In this document: one piece after another, positions 8,594 to 18,318 of the stretch
Layout: each line of letters begins with the position of its first letter
Numbering within the stretch: position 1 is the first letter of the stretch
Translations under genes and position numbers: made by a program
Origin: Belnapia mucosa
Lineage (GTDB): Bacteria; Pseudomonadota; Alphaproteobacteria; Acetobacterales; Acetobacteraceae
Reading direction: 5' to 3'
DNA: 64,000 nt
Assembly: GCF_016775475.1 (NCBI RefSeq)
Contig: NZ_JAEUXJ010000004.1
Location: forward strand, 248,001 to 312,000
Notes under the pieces: model-generated
The model's database searches: none
Seen by the model: only the letters and a program-made list of their open reading frames with translations
Told to the model about the DNA's origin: nothing

Positions 8594-9192
8594 CGGCGCA
8601 GCCGCCTGACCGTAGCGGCGAGGCGGAGGCGAAAGCCTCCCCTCGCCTGCTGGCCGAAGCTGCTGCGCAGTGCCTGCCACCCCGCCGCCAGCAGCGCCCG
8701 CCCGGCCGCGCCCAGCCGGTGCAGGAATGCCCGCGCCGCGACCCAGGCCGGGATACGCTCCAGCCAGGCATGGCCGAGTTCCAGCAGCCGGACCGCATGG
8801 CCATAGGCCCAGGCGAAGCTCCGCACCTGCAGCATCTTCGGTCTGGCGATGGCGAAGAGCCGGGCGGAAAAGGCAACACCCACCACCTTGGCGCCCACCA
8901 GCAGCAGCACGCCGAGCACGACATGCCCGTGCAGGAACAGCCAGAGCTCGCCGAATTTCAGCAGCGGGATGAAGAAGAGGAAGGGGAGGACGAAGACCGC
9001 CACCACCGCCCGGGGGCTCAGCCGCGCCACCGCCCCTTCCAGCAGCGCGAAGACCGGCAGGCGCGAGAGCAGATGGCCGAGCGCGGTCAGCGGCCGCCAG
9101 ACCACCCGTTCCAGCAGGACGAAGGCGACCGCGAGCACCGTCACCGGCGAATGGACAAGGCGACGGAGGCGGCGGTTCCGGTCAGGCGTCAT
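8584..9192 (-). CDS. Predicted membrane protein of unknown function
   Basis: A 202-residue protein that I do not recognise. It has an early hydrophobic segment (VTVLAVAFVLLERVVW), two strong membrane segments in the middle (AVVAVFVLPFLFFIPLLKFG and VVLGVLLLVGAKVVGVAF) and then a very basic, amphipathic C-terminal third rich in Arg, Ala and Leu. The basic tail predicts a cytoplasmic C-terminus. It lies just upstream of the flavodoxin gene in space but is separate from it: the flavodoxin ends at 9220, leaving a 27-base gap, and both are on the minus strand. Composition matches neighbouring genes, so I take it as real. Confidence 0.75.
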   Translation of the reverse strand: MTPDRNRRLRRLVHSPVTVLAVAFVLLERVVWRPLTALGHLLSRLPVFALLEGAVARLSPRAVVAVFVLPFLFFIPLLKFGELWLFLHGHVVLGVLLLVGAKVVGVAFSARLFAIARPKMLQVRSFAWAYGHAVRLLELGHAWLERIPAWVAARAFLHRLGAAGRALLAAGWQALRSSFGQQARGGFRLRLAATVRRLRRQP

Positions 9193-9219
9193 GGCAGGGG
9201 GCTTAACACGACCGGCCCT

Positions 9220-9735
9220 CTAATAGATGCCCATGGCCAGCCCGGCCCCGAGCGCCGCACCGAGTTCGGCGCAGCGGTCCAGCCCCTCGGGCGGGATGGT
9301 CTTGGGGGCGAGGATCGCCTCCGGCGTCTGCGCCCGGGTGCAGAGGATCAGCGGCTCCGCGACCGGCCGCAGCCGCCAGCCGGTGGCGATGCGGGCGAGT
9401 TGGCGGGCGGCATTGGTGCCGTCGCTGCCGGCGCAGATCATCGCCGCATAGGGCCGGCCGTTCAGCCGGCCGAGGGCCGGGTAGTAGCACCGGTCGAAGA
9501 AATCCTTCATCGGCCCCGACAGTGCCGCCAGCGTCTCCGGCGTGGCGAAGAGATAGCCATCAGCGGCCAGCACATCTTCCGGCCCCGCCTCGGGCGCCGG
9601 CAGCAGCCGCACCCGGACCTCGGCCGCGGCAGCCTCCCTGGCGGCCTGGGCGGCAGCCTCGGCCATCTGCCGCGTGCCGCCGGTATTGGAATGGAAGACC
9701 AGCAGCAGGGTCTTCACCCCGGCGGCTCCGGCCAC
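9220..9735 (-). CDS. Flavodoxin-like NAD(P)H-dependent oxidoreductase
   Basis: A 171-residue flavodoxin-fold protein. The FMN phosphate loop is visible as HSNTGGTRQMAE near the N-terminus, and FATPETLAALSGPMKDFFDR is the WrbA/FMN-reductase-like active-site loop. The partner or substrate is unknown. It starts with GTG at 9735 directly after the TAG of the upstream propeller gene (TAGGTG), which indicates translational coupling between the two. Confidence 0.88.
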   Translation of the reverse strand: MAGAAGVKTLLLVFHSNTGGTRQMAEAAAQAAREAAAAEVRVRLLPAPEAGPEDVLAADGYLFATPETLAALSGPMKDFFDRCYYPALGRLNGRPYAAMICAGSDGTNAARQLARIATGWRLRPVAEPLILCTRAQTPEAILAPKTIPPEGLDRCAELGAALGAGLAMGIY

Positions 9736-10836
9736 CTAGCGCGGCAACTGGCTGAGCAGGCGGAAGCGCTGCACGCGCTTGCCGGTATCGACCTCGGTGG
9801 TGAAGACATTGCCGCGGCTGTCCACGGCCATGTTGTGGACCCAGTGGAATTCCCCGGCATTGCGGCCGTTCCGCCCGAACCGGCCGAGCAGTCCGCCGCC
9901 GGCCCGGTCCAGCAGCCAGACCAGGTTGTTCGAGCCATCGGCGGCGAGCAGCACGCTCTGCGCCGGATCCGGCAGGAAATCGAGGTCCCAGACCGAGCCG
10001 CTGCCGAGCGTCTCGGGCGCCACGATGAACTCCCGCACGAAGGTTCCATCCTTGCGGAAGACCTGCACCCGGTCGTTCGCCCGGTCGCAGACATAGACCA
10101 GCCCGTCGCGCGCCAGCCGCACGCAATGCACCGGGTTGCGGAAGAAGCGCGCCGGCTGCCGGGCGGAATCGCCGGGACGGTAGGCGGGCAGCGGGTCATC
10201 GGCCGGCGGCCGCTCACCATAGGCGCCCCAGTGGCGCCTATAGGCCCCCGTCGCGGCGTCGAAGACGATGACGCGGCGGTTGCCATAGCCATCGGCGACG
10301 AAGATCTCGTTGGTGGCGGGATCGACCTCGACATCGGCGGGGCGGCCGAGCCGTTCGGTGTCGTTGCTGCCGCCCGTCTCGCCTTTCTTGCCGATCTGCA
10401 ACAGGAAGCGGCCCTCGCGGGTGAATTTCAGCAAGACATGGTCGTTGTTGCCGTTGCCGGCGATCCAGACATTGTCCTGGTGATCGACAGTGATGCCGTG
10501 CTCGTTCTCCGGCCAGGAGGGGTGGTGGCCGGGCCCGCCCCAGGCCTGCACGACATTGCCGTCGGGGTCGAATTCGATGACCGAGGGCGCCGGGATGCAG
10601 CATTCGGACAGCGGCGGATTTTGGGCCGCGCCGCGCTCATCCACCGTCATCGTGCGCGGGCGATGGATCACCCAGACATGGTCGCGGGCATCGACGGCGA
10701 CGCCGGCCGCCTGGCCGATGCCCCAGCGGTTGGGCAGCGGCTTCGGCCAGAAGGGATCGACCGCGTATTGCGGCGGCTCGGCCAACGCGGCGAAGGGCAG
10801 CAGGGTCAGCATCAGGATGGCGAGCAGGCGGCGCAT
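9736..10836 (-). CDS. Secreted NHL-repeat six-bladed beta-propeller
   Basis: Exported protein of about 366 residues with a clear signal peptide (MRRLLAILMLTLLPFAALA). The mature part repeats the NHL pattern (GIAVD-like strands such as GVAVDARDHVWVIHRP, DVEVDPATNEIFVADGYGNRRV and CVRLARDGLVYVCDRANDRV). Family annotation often says peptidyl-alpha-hydroxyglycine alpha-amidating lyase; that activity is unproven in bacteria and I do not assert it. The ATG at 10836 follows GGGAGGAAG; a longer in-frame start at 10875 would spoil the signal peptide. Confidence 0.9.
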   Translation of the reverse strand: MRRLLAILMLTLLPFAALAEPPQYAVDPFWPKPLPNRWGIGQAAGVAVDARDHVWVIHRPRTMTVDERGAAQNPPLSECCIPAPSVIEFDPDGNVVQAWGGPGHHPSWPENEHGITVDHQDNVWIAGNGNNDHVLLKFTREGRFLLQIGKKGETGGSNDTERLGRPADVEVDPATNEIFVADGYGNRRVIVFDAATGAYRRHWGAYGERPPADDPLPAYRPGDSARQPARFFRNPVHCVRLARDGLVYVCDRANDRVQVFRKDGTFVREFIVAPETLGSGSVWDLDFLPDPAQSVLLAADGSNNLVWLLDRAGGGLLGRFGRNGRNAGEFHWVHNMAVDSRGNVFTTEVDTGKRVQRFRLLSQLPR

Positions 10837-10900
10837 CGGGCTTCCTCCCTCCCCGGTCAGGCCGGGGTTGGGCAAGCCTCGGCGCCGACCTGCCGCGGCG

Positions 10901-12082
10901 TCAAGGGGCGCGGGACGGCGTGCCTGCCCCTTCCGCCGGCGCCTCGGCCGAGGCCGGGCGTCCGGTCGTCTCCTGGTTCAGCCGGGCTGTCAGCTCCGCC
11001 AACTCGCGCCGCTGCTGCTCCAGCCGGCCTTGGCCCTCGGCGATCCGGGCATTGAGCTCCTGTCGCCGGCTTTCGAGGCTGGCCATCTCGGCGCGCAGTG
11101 CCTCCGTCTGATCACGCAGCCGGGCCTGGTCCTGCCGCGCCGCCTCCAGCGCGCGGTTCGAGGTCTCGGTGAGCTGGCGGGACCGGGTCTCCGCCTCGGC
11201 CAGGGCGGCCCGGCGGGCGCCGAGATCCCGCTCGGCCGTGGCCATGTCGGCACGGAGGGCAGCGACCCGCCGCTCCGCCTCGGCGCCCGCCCGCTGCCGC
11301 TCGGTCAGCGCCGTCTCGGCCTGGGCGATGCTGGCGCGCAGCCCTTGCAGCCGCGCCTCCTCGGCGGTGGCGCGCTCGCGCTGGCCAGCCAGCCTGCGAT
11401 CCTCGCCCGCCGCCTCGTCGCGCAGCCCGGTGAGGCGGCGTTCGGTCGTCGCCGCCTGGTCGCGCAGCCCGGTCAGCCGCCGCTCCTCGGCCACCGCCTG
11501 GTTGCCGAGCGTGGCCAGCCGCGCCTCCTGCGCCGTACCCTGCTCGCGCAGCGTGGCCAGGCGGCGCTCGGCCTCGCCCGCCTGCTCCCGCACCCCGGCC
11601 AGCCGCCGCTCGGCCTCGGTGGTCTGGTCGCGCAGCCCGGCCAGCCGCCGCTCGGACTCGGCCGCCTGCTCGCGCAGGCCGGTGAGGCCGGTCTCCGCCT
11701 CGGCAAGGCTCTGGCGGCGGGCGGAGGCATCCTGTTCCAGCGTGCCGGTCTCGCCGCGCAGGGCGGCCAGGCGCTCGCGCAGGCCGCGCGCCTCGGCCTC
11801 GGCGCTGCCGCGGCTGCGCTGGGCGCGGGCCAGGGCGGTGCGCGCCTCGGCCAGCCGCTGCTCGATCGCCGCCAGCTCGCCGCCCGTCGCCTGGGCGGCG
11901 GCTAGCGAGGCCTCCAGTTCCGCCACCCGGGCGCGCAGCGTGCTGCCTTGCGCCTCGGATTGCGCCAGCTCCTGCCGGAGGGAGGTGATGGTCTCGCGGC
12001 GCTCGACCGTCAGGCCGCAGCCGGCGAGCGGCAGGATCAGCGCCAGCAGCGCCGGCCCCTGCCAGGAGGAAGAGATGGACAT
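10901..12082 (-). CDS. Lipoprotein with long periplasmic coiled coil
   Basis: A 393-residue protein of unknown function. It begins with a short lipoprotein signal and a lipobox, LPLAGC, making Cys22 the probable lipidated residue. Nearly all the rest is heptad-patterned and rich in Glu, Arg, Ala and Leu. Residues 133-300 are twelve consecutive 14-residue units of the type LAGLRDQTTEAERR, two heptads each. The last 30 residues are Ala/Pro/Thr-rich and probably unstructured. It may be a periplasmic spacer or scaffold anchored in a membrane. The ATG at 12082 is chosen because it places the lipobox correctly; the in-frame ATG at 12172 does not. Confidence 0.85.
   Translation of the reverse strand: MSISSSWQGPALLALILPLAGCGLTVERRETITSLRQELAQSEAQGSTLRARVAELEASLAAAQATGGELAAIEQRLAEARTALARAQRSRGSAEAEARGLRERLAALRGETGTLEQDASARRQSLAEAETGLTGLREQAAESERRLAGLRDQTTEAERRLAGVREQAGEAERRLATLREQGTAQEARLATLGNQAVAEERRLTGLRDQAATTERRLTGLRDEAAGEDRRLAGQRERATAEEARLQGLRASIAQAETALTERQRAGAEAERRVAALRADMATAERDLGARRAALAEAETRSRQLTETSNRALEAARQDQARLRDQTEALRAEMASLESRRQELNARIAEGQGRLEQQRRELAELTARLNQETTGRPASAEAPAEGAGTPSRAP
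11183..11686 (-). repeat. Twelve tandem 42-base units in the coiled-coil gene
   Basis: Twelve in-register units of 42 bases encode 14-residue repeats. Leu opens units 1 to 11 apart from one Val, and most units end in Arg-Arg or Ala-Arg. The first eight units are closest to one another (LxxLRDQxxxxERR); the last four are more diverged. This looks like expansion by duplication followed by drift. Confidence 0.8.
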
Positions 12083-12229
12083 GGAAGGCCCCCGTATGTG
12101 GGACGCATCGCGCCCGGTTCCGGCCGCCCGGTCAACCATCGGACAGAATCCGAAACGGTTTGCCCCCGCCATCCGGCGCCCGCCATTTGGGGAATGGCAG
12201 GTGGCATCCTACATGCCCTGATACCGATC

Positions 12230-13117
12230 ATGAGCGACCAGACCCCCTTCGACCCCCTCGCCACCTTCTCCGACCGGCTCGCCGCGCTCGGTGCGCTCGG
12301 CGCTGCCCGCACCGTCGCCGTCCATGGACGGGATGGCCGCGCCCGATCCGGCCTGCTCTGGGCCGAAGGGCTGGTCGTCACCGCCGAGGAGGCGCTGGAA
12401 CGCGACGACGAACTTGGCCTGACCTTGCCCGATGGGCGGGAGGTGGCAGCGAGCCTCGCCGGGCGCGATCCCGGCACCGATGTCGCCCTGTTGCGCGCCG
12501 AGACCGGCCCGGTGCCGGCGCTCGACCTCGCGCCACCCACGGCGCTGGCGCCGGGGCATCTGATCCTCGCCATCGGCCGCGGTGAATTCGGGCCGCTGGT
12601 CGCCTTCGGCGCGACGGCGGCGGTGGGCGGCCCCTGGCGTTCCATGCGCGGCGGGCGGCTGGAGCGGCGCATCCAGCTCGGCCTCCGGCTCGACCCGGTG
12701 GCGGAAGGCGGGGCGGTGCTGGACCATGCCGGGCGGCTGGTCGGCATGGCCGTGCCCGGACCGCGTCGCCAGGCGCTCGCCATTCCGGCCGAGACCATCG
12801 CCCGTTCGGTGGAGCTGCTGCGGAGCCGCGGGCGGGTGGCGCGGGGCTATCTCGGCCTGGCCCTACAGCCGGTGCGGCTGGAGGGTGGGCGCGGGCTGAT
12901 CGTGGTCGGCATCGACCCGCTGAGCCCGGCGGGCCGGGCCGGGCTGCTGCTCGGCGATGTGCTGGCCGCCTGGGACGGTGCGCCGCTCGGCTCGGTGCGG
13001 GAGATGCTGGCACGGCTCGACCCCGAAAGCGTCGGGACCGAGGTGGCGCTGGAGGTGGTCCGGGCCGGTGAGCGGCGGCGCGTCATGGTTCGCATCGGCG
13101 AACGGGCGGCGGCCTGA
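12230..13117 (+). CDS. HtrA-like trypsin fold plus PDZ, catalytic residues replaced
   Basis: A 295-residue protein with an S1C/HtrA-like trypsin fold (about 25-190) and a PDZ domain (about 204-290, from GYLGLALQPV). The positions of the triad can be traced. The block normally reading TNNHVV is TAEEAL, so His is Glu54. The Asp is kept in GTDVALL (Asp84). The block normally reading GNSGGPL is AEGGAVL, so Ser is Glu159. It also lacks an obvious signal peptide. It is therefore probably a non-catalytic binding protein in the cytoplasm. The response-regulator-like gene follows after one base, so the two are coupled. Confidence 0.88.
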   Translation: MSDQTPFDPLATFSDRLAALGALGAARTVAVHGRDGRARSGLLWAEGLVVTAEEALERDDELGLTLPDGREVAASLAGRDPGTDVALLRAETGPVPALDLAPPTALAPGHLILAIGRGEFGPLVAFGATAAVGGPWRSMRGGRLERRIQLGLRLDPVAEGGAVLDHAGRLVGMAVPGPRRQALAIPAETIARSVELLRSRGRVARGYLGLALQPVRLEGGRGLIVVGIDPLSPAGRAGLLLGDVLAAWDGAPLGSVREMLARLDPESVGTEVALEVVRAGERRRVMVRIGERAAA

Positions 13118-13118
13118 G

Positions 13119-13724
13119 ATGGCAGCAGCCACCCTCCTCGACCGCCCCCGCCGCGCCGCCCCGGCCGGGCTGGCGGTGGCGCTGCGCTCTGCCGATCCCG
13201 ATGAGCTGGCGGGGCGGCTCGCCAGCCTGCCCGGCCTCCGCCTGGTGGAAGAAGAGACCGAGGCCGCGGTGGTGGTGAGCGACGCGCCGCCCGGCATGCC
13301 GGCGGCGGAGGGCCCGCCGGTGCTGCTGCTGGCCGAGGGCGCGGCGGCGCTGGCCGCGGTGCGGGCCGGGGCGCGGGCGGTGCTGCCGCCCGATGCGCCG
13401 CCGGCCCAGCTGGCCGCGGCGCTGCCGGCGGCGGCGCGTGGCCTGGCGGTGCTGCCCCCGGCGCTGCTCGCTGGGCTGCTCGGTCCACAGGCGGCGCGGG
13501 ATGCGCGGGCCGCAGCGCCGGTCGAGGCCGGGCTGACCCGGCGCGAGCGGGAGGTGCTGGACCTGCTGGCCGCCGGCGCCTCCAACAAGGTGATTGCCCG
13601 GCGGCTCAACCTCTCCTTCCACACCGCCAAGGCGCATGTCGCGGCGGTGATGCAGAAGCTGGGTGCCGGCAGCCGGGCGGATGCGGTGGCGCGCGGGGCG
13701 CGGGCGGGGCTGGTGCTGCTGTAG
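13119..13724 (+). CDS. LuxR/NarL-type regulator with degenerate receiver
   Basis: A 201-residue transcription factor. The C-terminal 65 residues are a clear GerE/LuxR helix-turn-helix (LTRREREVLDLLAAGASNKV, then HTAKAHVAAVMQKLGAGSRA). The N-terminal 125 residues have receiver-like alternation, but the acidic cluster and phospho-acceptor aspartate are absent and the segment is very Ala/Pro-rich. Control by phosphorylation is therefore unlikely. It is translated right behind the protease-like protein (TGA-G-ATG), which may be its regulator or partner. Confidence 0.88.
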   Translation: MAAATLLDRPRRAAPAGLAVALRSADPDELAGRLASLPGLRLVEEETEAAVVVSDAPPGMPAAEGPPVLLLAEGAAALAAVRAGARAVLPPDAPPAQLAAALPAAARGLAVLPPALLAGLLGPQAARDARAAAPVEAGLTRREREVLDLLAAGASNKVIARRLNLSFHTAKAHVAAVMQKLGAGSRADAVARGARAGLVLL

Positions 13725-13762
13725 CGGGACGGGCAGGCTATCGGCAGACGGAGGGGCTGCCG

Positions 13763-14392
13763 ATGATCCAGGTCCATCACCTGAACAATTCCCGCTCCCA
13801 GCGCATCCTCTGGCTGCTGGAGGAGCTGGACCTCCCCTACGAGGTCATCCGCTACGAGCGCGACCCGCAGACGATGCTCGCCCCGCCCGAGCTGCGGCGG
13901 ATCCATCCTCTCGGCAAGTCGCCCGTGGTGGTCGAGGATGGCGAGGTCCTGGCCGAGACCGGCGCCATCGTCGAGGCGATCCTGGAGCGCCACGGCGCCG
14001 GCCGCCTGGCCCCTGCCCCCGGCACACCGACCTGGCGCCGCTTCCGCTACTGGATGCATTTCGCCGAAGGCTCAGCCATGACGCCGCTGCTGGTGAAGCT
14101 CTACCTGACGCGGGTGGGTGAGGCGGCCGGGCCGGTGCTGGCGCGGATCGAGGCCAATCTGGCGGCGCTGCTCGACTACCTGGAGGCGGAGGTGGCGCGG
14201 GAGGGGTATTTCGCCGGCCCCGACTTCACCGCCGCCGATGTGATGATGAGCTTCCCGCTTGAGGCGGCGACTGCCCGGGCCGGGCTGAATGCAACACGTC
14301 CGGCGCTGTTTGGCCTGCTGCGGCGGCTGCAGGCCCGGCCGGCCTATCGCCGGGCGCTGGAACGGGGCGGGCCCTACGCCTACGCGCCTTGA
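13763..14392 (+). CDS. Glutathione S-transferase
   Basis: A 209-residue GST. The thioredoxin-like N-terminal domain has IQVHHLNNSRSQRILWLLEE, where a Ser is in the usual catalytic position, then the cis-Pro region HPLGKSPVVVEDGEVLAETG with Glu-Thr for glutathione binding. The C-terminal domain has FTAADVMMSFPLE. GGAGG lies at good spacing before the ATG. The substrate is not predictable. No functional link to the neighbouring regulator or toxin-antitoxin genes is evident. Confidence 0.93.
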   Translation: MIQVHHLNNSRSQRILWLLEELDLPYEVIRYERDPQTMLAPPELRRIHPLGKSPVVVEDGEVLAETGAIVEAILERHGAGRLAPAPGTPTWRRFRYWMHFAEGSAMTPLLVKLYLTRVGEAAGPVLARIEANLAALLDYLEAEVAREGYFAGPDFTAADVMMSFPLEAATARAGLNATRPALFGLLRRLQARPAYRRALERGGPYAYAP

Positions 14393-14400
14393 CTTTCGCA

Positions 14401-14433
14401 GCTCCTTTGAGCATTTGAATTGCTCAAAGGAGC
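14401..14433 (+). promoter_or_regulatory. Perfect 13-bp inverted repeat before the toxin-antitoxin operon
   Basis: Arms 14401-14413 (GCTCCTTTGAGCA) and 14421-14433 are exact reverse complements around a 7-base AT-rich spacer. The right arm contains the antitoxin ribosome site AAAGGAG (14426-14432), six bases before its ATG. The palindrome could be the operator for autorepression and, if both arms are transcribed, an RNA hairpin that hides the ribosome site. Confidence 0.85.
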
Positions 14434-14438
14434 CATCC

Positions 14439-14894
14439 ATGCACCCCCAAGCCGCCCCGGCCGGCCTGTCCCATTATCTCCGCCTCTACCAGGCTTCCGC
14501 CGTCGAGCGGATCGAGATGATCAAGGGCGGCCTCCGGGCCAGCGAGGCCAAGCGCATCTTCGCCGACCTCGCCATCGGCCAGGGCGCCGCCCTCAAGGCG
14601 CTGCGCCTGTCGCCAGCGACGGTGAACAAGAAGGCGAAGCAGGACGGGACCCTCTCGCCCGGCGAGAGCGAGCGCGTGCTTGGCATGGCGAAGCTCGTCG
14701 GCCAGCTGGAGGCGATGATCCAGGCCTCGGGCAATCTGGAAGGCTTCGATGCCACGGCCTGGATGTCACGTTGGCTTCAAACCCCCCTCCCCGCGCTTGG
14801 CGGCCGCCGGCCCATGGATCTGATGGACACGATGGAGGGCCAGGCCCTTGTCTCCGCCACCCTCGCCCAGATGCAGAGTGGGGCCTATGCGTGA
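14439..14894 (+). CDS. Antitoxin, Xre/MbcA/ParS toxin-binding family
   Basis: A 151-residue antitoxin. The N-terminal half is helical with an HTH-like core (KRIFADLAIGQGAALKALRL, SPATVNKKAKQ). The C-terminal half is a DUF2384/MbcA-ParS toxin-binding domain (SERVLGMAKLVGQLEAMIQA, FDATAWMSRWLQTPLPALGG). These antitoxins block and cap RES toxins and repress their own operon. AAAGGAG inside the upstream palindrome is its ribosome site. Its stop overlaps the toxin start (GTGA). Confidence 0.92.
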   Translation: MHPQAAPAGLSHYLRLYQASAVERIEMIKGGLRASEAKRIFADLAIGQGAALKALRLSPATVNKKAKQDGTLSPGESERVLGMAKLVGQLEAMIQASGNLEGFDATAWMSRWLQTPLPALGGRRPMDLMDTMEGQALVSATLAQMQSGAYA

Positions 14895-15367
14895 GCCGCA
14901 CCGCCTGGCGGATCGCCACCGACACGCCGGATTACGAGGCCGATAACCTCTCCGGCACCGGCGCTAAGCAGACCGGAGGCCGTTGGAACGAGCCGGGCCT
15001 GCCCCTGCTCTATGCCTCGGAGAGCCGCGCCCTTGCCTGCCTGGAAACGGTTGTCCACCTGAACGCTGGCGGCCTGCCGCTCAACCGCTACCTCGTCGAG
15101 ATCACCATCCCCGACGCGCTCTGGACCGCCGCCCAACGGGAGACGCCGGCCGGCCTGCCGATCGGCTGGGACGCCCAGCCCGCCGGCCGCGCCAGCATCG
15201 CCTTCGGCACGCAATGGCTCCGCTCAGGCCGCTCGGCCTTGCTGATTGTCCCCTCGGTGATCGTGCCGGAGGAGGAGAACATCCTCGTCAATCCCGGTCA
15301 CCCGGCCAGTGCCGGCATCGGCGCGACCAAGATGCGCCGCTGGCTCTACGACGCCCGCCTCGCCTAA
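14891..15367 (+). CDS. RES-domain toxin
   Basis: A 158-residue RES-family protein. Toxins of this family are ADP-ribosyltransferase-like enzymes; characterised members degrade NAD+ or modify a metabolic enzyme. Family residues visible are Arg in AWRI, the GGRWNEPGLPLLYAS block with Arg and Tyr, and the later Glu in LACLETVVH. The start is GTG at 14891 overlapping the antitoxin stop by four bases, so translation is coupled and antitoxin is made first. The usual toxin-antitoxin order is kept. Confidence 0.92.
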   Translation: MSRTAWRIATDTPDYEADNLSGTGAKQTGGRWNEPGLPLLYASESRALACLETVVHLNAGGLPLNRYLVEITIPDALWTAAQRETPAGLPIGWDAQPAGRASIAFGTQWLRSGRSALLIVPSVIVPEEENILVNPGHPASAGIGATKMRRWLYDARLA

Positions 15368-15446
15368 TCGCCCCCACCCCGTTGCCCTTGCCGCTCGCAG
15401 CGACTACCTGACGCCTGACAGTTCTCCTCATTTCGCAAAGACAGGC

Positions 15447-16052
15447 ATGAGCGATCCTTCCGACCTGCCGCCGGGCACCGCGCCGGCGGACGACATCGCC
15501 GCAACCGGGCCGACCGCGGCGGAAACAAGTCCCGACCAGGCGCCGCCGAACAGCTTCGCCGAGCGCATCGCCGCTCTGGAGGCCGAGGTCGCGCAGTTCC
15601 GCGACCGCTGGCTGCGCGCCGAGGCGGATGCGCAGAACCTCCGCGCCCGCACCCAGCGCGAGGTGGCGGATGCGCGCAACTACGCCATCCAGAAATTCGC
15701 CGGAGACGTGGTGGAGACGGCGCAGAACCTCCGCCGCGGCCTCGAGGCGCTGCCCGCGGCGCGGGAGGGCGAGGACCCGCTGCTGGCGAAGCTCCGCGAG
15801 GGCTTCGAGGGCGTGGAGCGCAGCTTCGTCGCCATGCTGGAACGCCATGGCATCGCCCGGCAGGAGGCGCAGGGCCAGCCCTTCGATCCCGCCCTGCATC
15901 AGGCGATGGCCGAGCAGCCGGCGCCGGAGGGCGTCGCGCCCGGCACCGTCATCCAGGCCTGGACGCCGGCCTGGACCCTGAACGGGCGGCTGCTGAAGCC
16001 AGCCATGGTGGTGGTCGCAGCTGGCGGGAAGGCCAGCGCCTCGGCCGCCTAA
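15447..16052 (+). CDS. grpE: Nucleotide exchange factor GrpE
   Basis: A 201-residue GrpE: an acidic, disordered N-terminus, a long coiled-coil helix ([20 protein letters not shown] then [20 protein letters not shown]) and the beta-wing domain ending in [14 protein letters not shown]. GrpE releases ADP from DnaK. The ATG at 15447 is chosen because the acidic tail begins there. It lies just before dnaK and is separated from it by about 200 bases containing a hairpin. hrcA, often its upstream neighbour, is absent; the toxin-antitoxin pair is there instead. Confidence 0.97.
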   Translation: MSDPSDLPPGTAPADDIAATGPTAAETSPDQAPPNSFAERIAALEAEVAQFRDRWLRAEADAQNLRARTQREVADARNYAIQKFAGDVVETAQNLRRGLEALPAAREGEDPLLAKLREGFEGVERSFVAMLERHGIARQEAQGQPFDPALHQAMAEQPAPEGVAPGTVIQAWTPAWTLNGRLLKPAMVVVAAGGKASASAA

Positions 16053-16254
16053 ATTTTCATCAGTTTCGTGGCCGGGGCCTTGTTCCGGCCACGGGGCATC
16101 AATACATCGGGGCCGTCGCCGGTCATTCACCGGCAACATCCCCATCCGAGGATCGTCCGGCCCGCAGGGCGGGCAGGACAGGGTCAAAGTTCAGGGGACG
16201 GGTGCGGTGCCTGCACTACGGGCCGCCCCCGCCCGCCGCAAAGGAGAAGCACGG
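16053..16254 (+). promoter_or_regulatory. grpE-dnaK intergenic region with hairpin and candidate heat-shock promoter
   Basis: A perfect 9-bp hairpin (16067-16075 with 16085-16093) follows grpE without a T run. CTTGTT at 16079-16084, 15 bases, then CAATACAT loosely resembles an RpoH promoter, but the -10 part is a poor match and overlaps the hairpin. AAGGAG at 16241-16246 is the dnaK ribosome site. Confidence 0.35.
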
Positions 16255-18195
<1,941 letters not shown>

Positions 18196-18206
18196 GCCGG
18201 ACTCGC

Positions 18207-18284
18207 ACCCGGCCCCAAGGGATGCTCCTGGGGGCCGGGTTCGTCGGAGTTCGGGCCCGGGGACTAGCTCCTCCGGGCCCTTTT
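18207..18284 (+). terminator. Two hairpins between dnaK and dnaJ, the second an intrinsic terminator
   Basis: Hairpin one is a perfect 10-bp stem (18207-18216 with 18231-18240). Hairpin two is a perfect 8-bp stem (18253-18260 with 18273-18280) followed by TTTT, then other bases. Placed 35 bases before dnaJ, the second should end a share of transcripts and lower dnaJ relative to dnaK. Confidence 0.7.
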
Positions 18285-18318
18285 CGCTGCACCTTCCTCA
18301 GGGGACGTCGCCCCGGCC

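Noticed and set aside
9736..10836. Amidating lyase function for the NHL protein
   Set aside because: Propeller similarity alone does not show lyase chemistry; kept as an NHL protein.
8719..11055. Open frame of about 780 codons on the plus strand
   Set aside because: It runs antisense to three well-supported minus-strand genes, has no family sequence and is rich in Arg, Gly and Gln, as expected for the reverse of high-GC codons.
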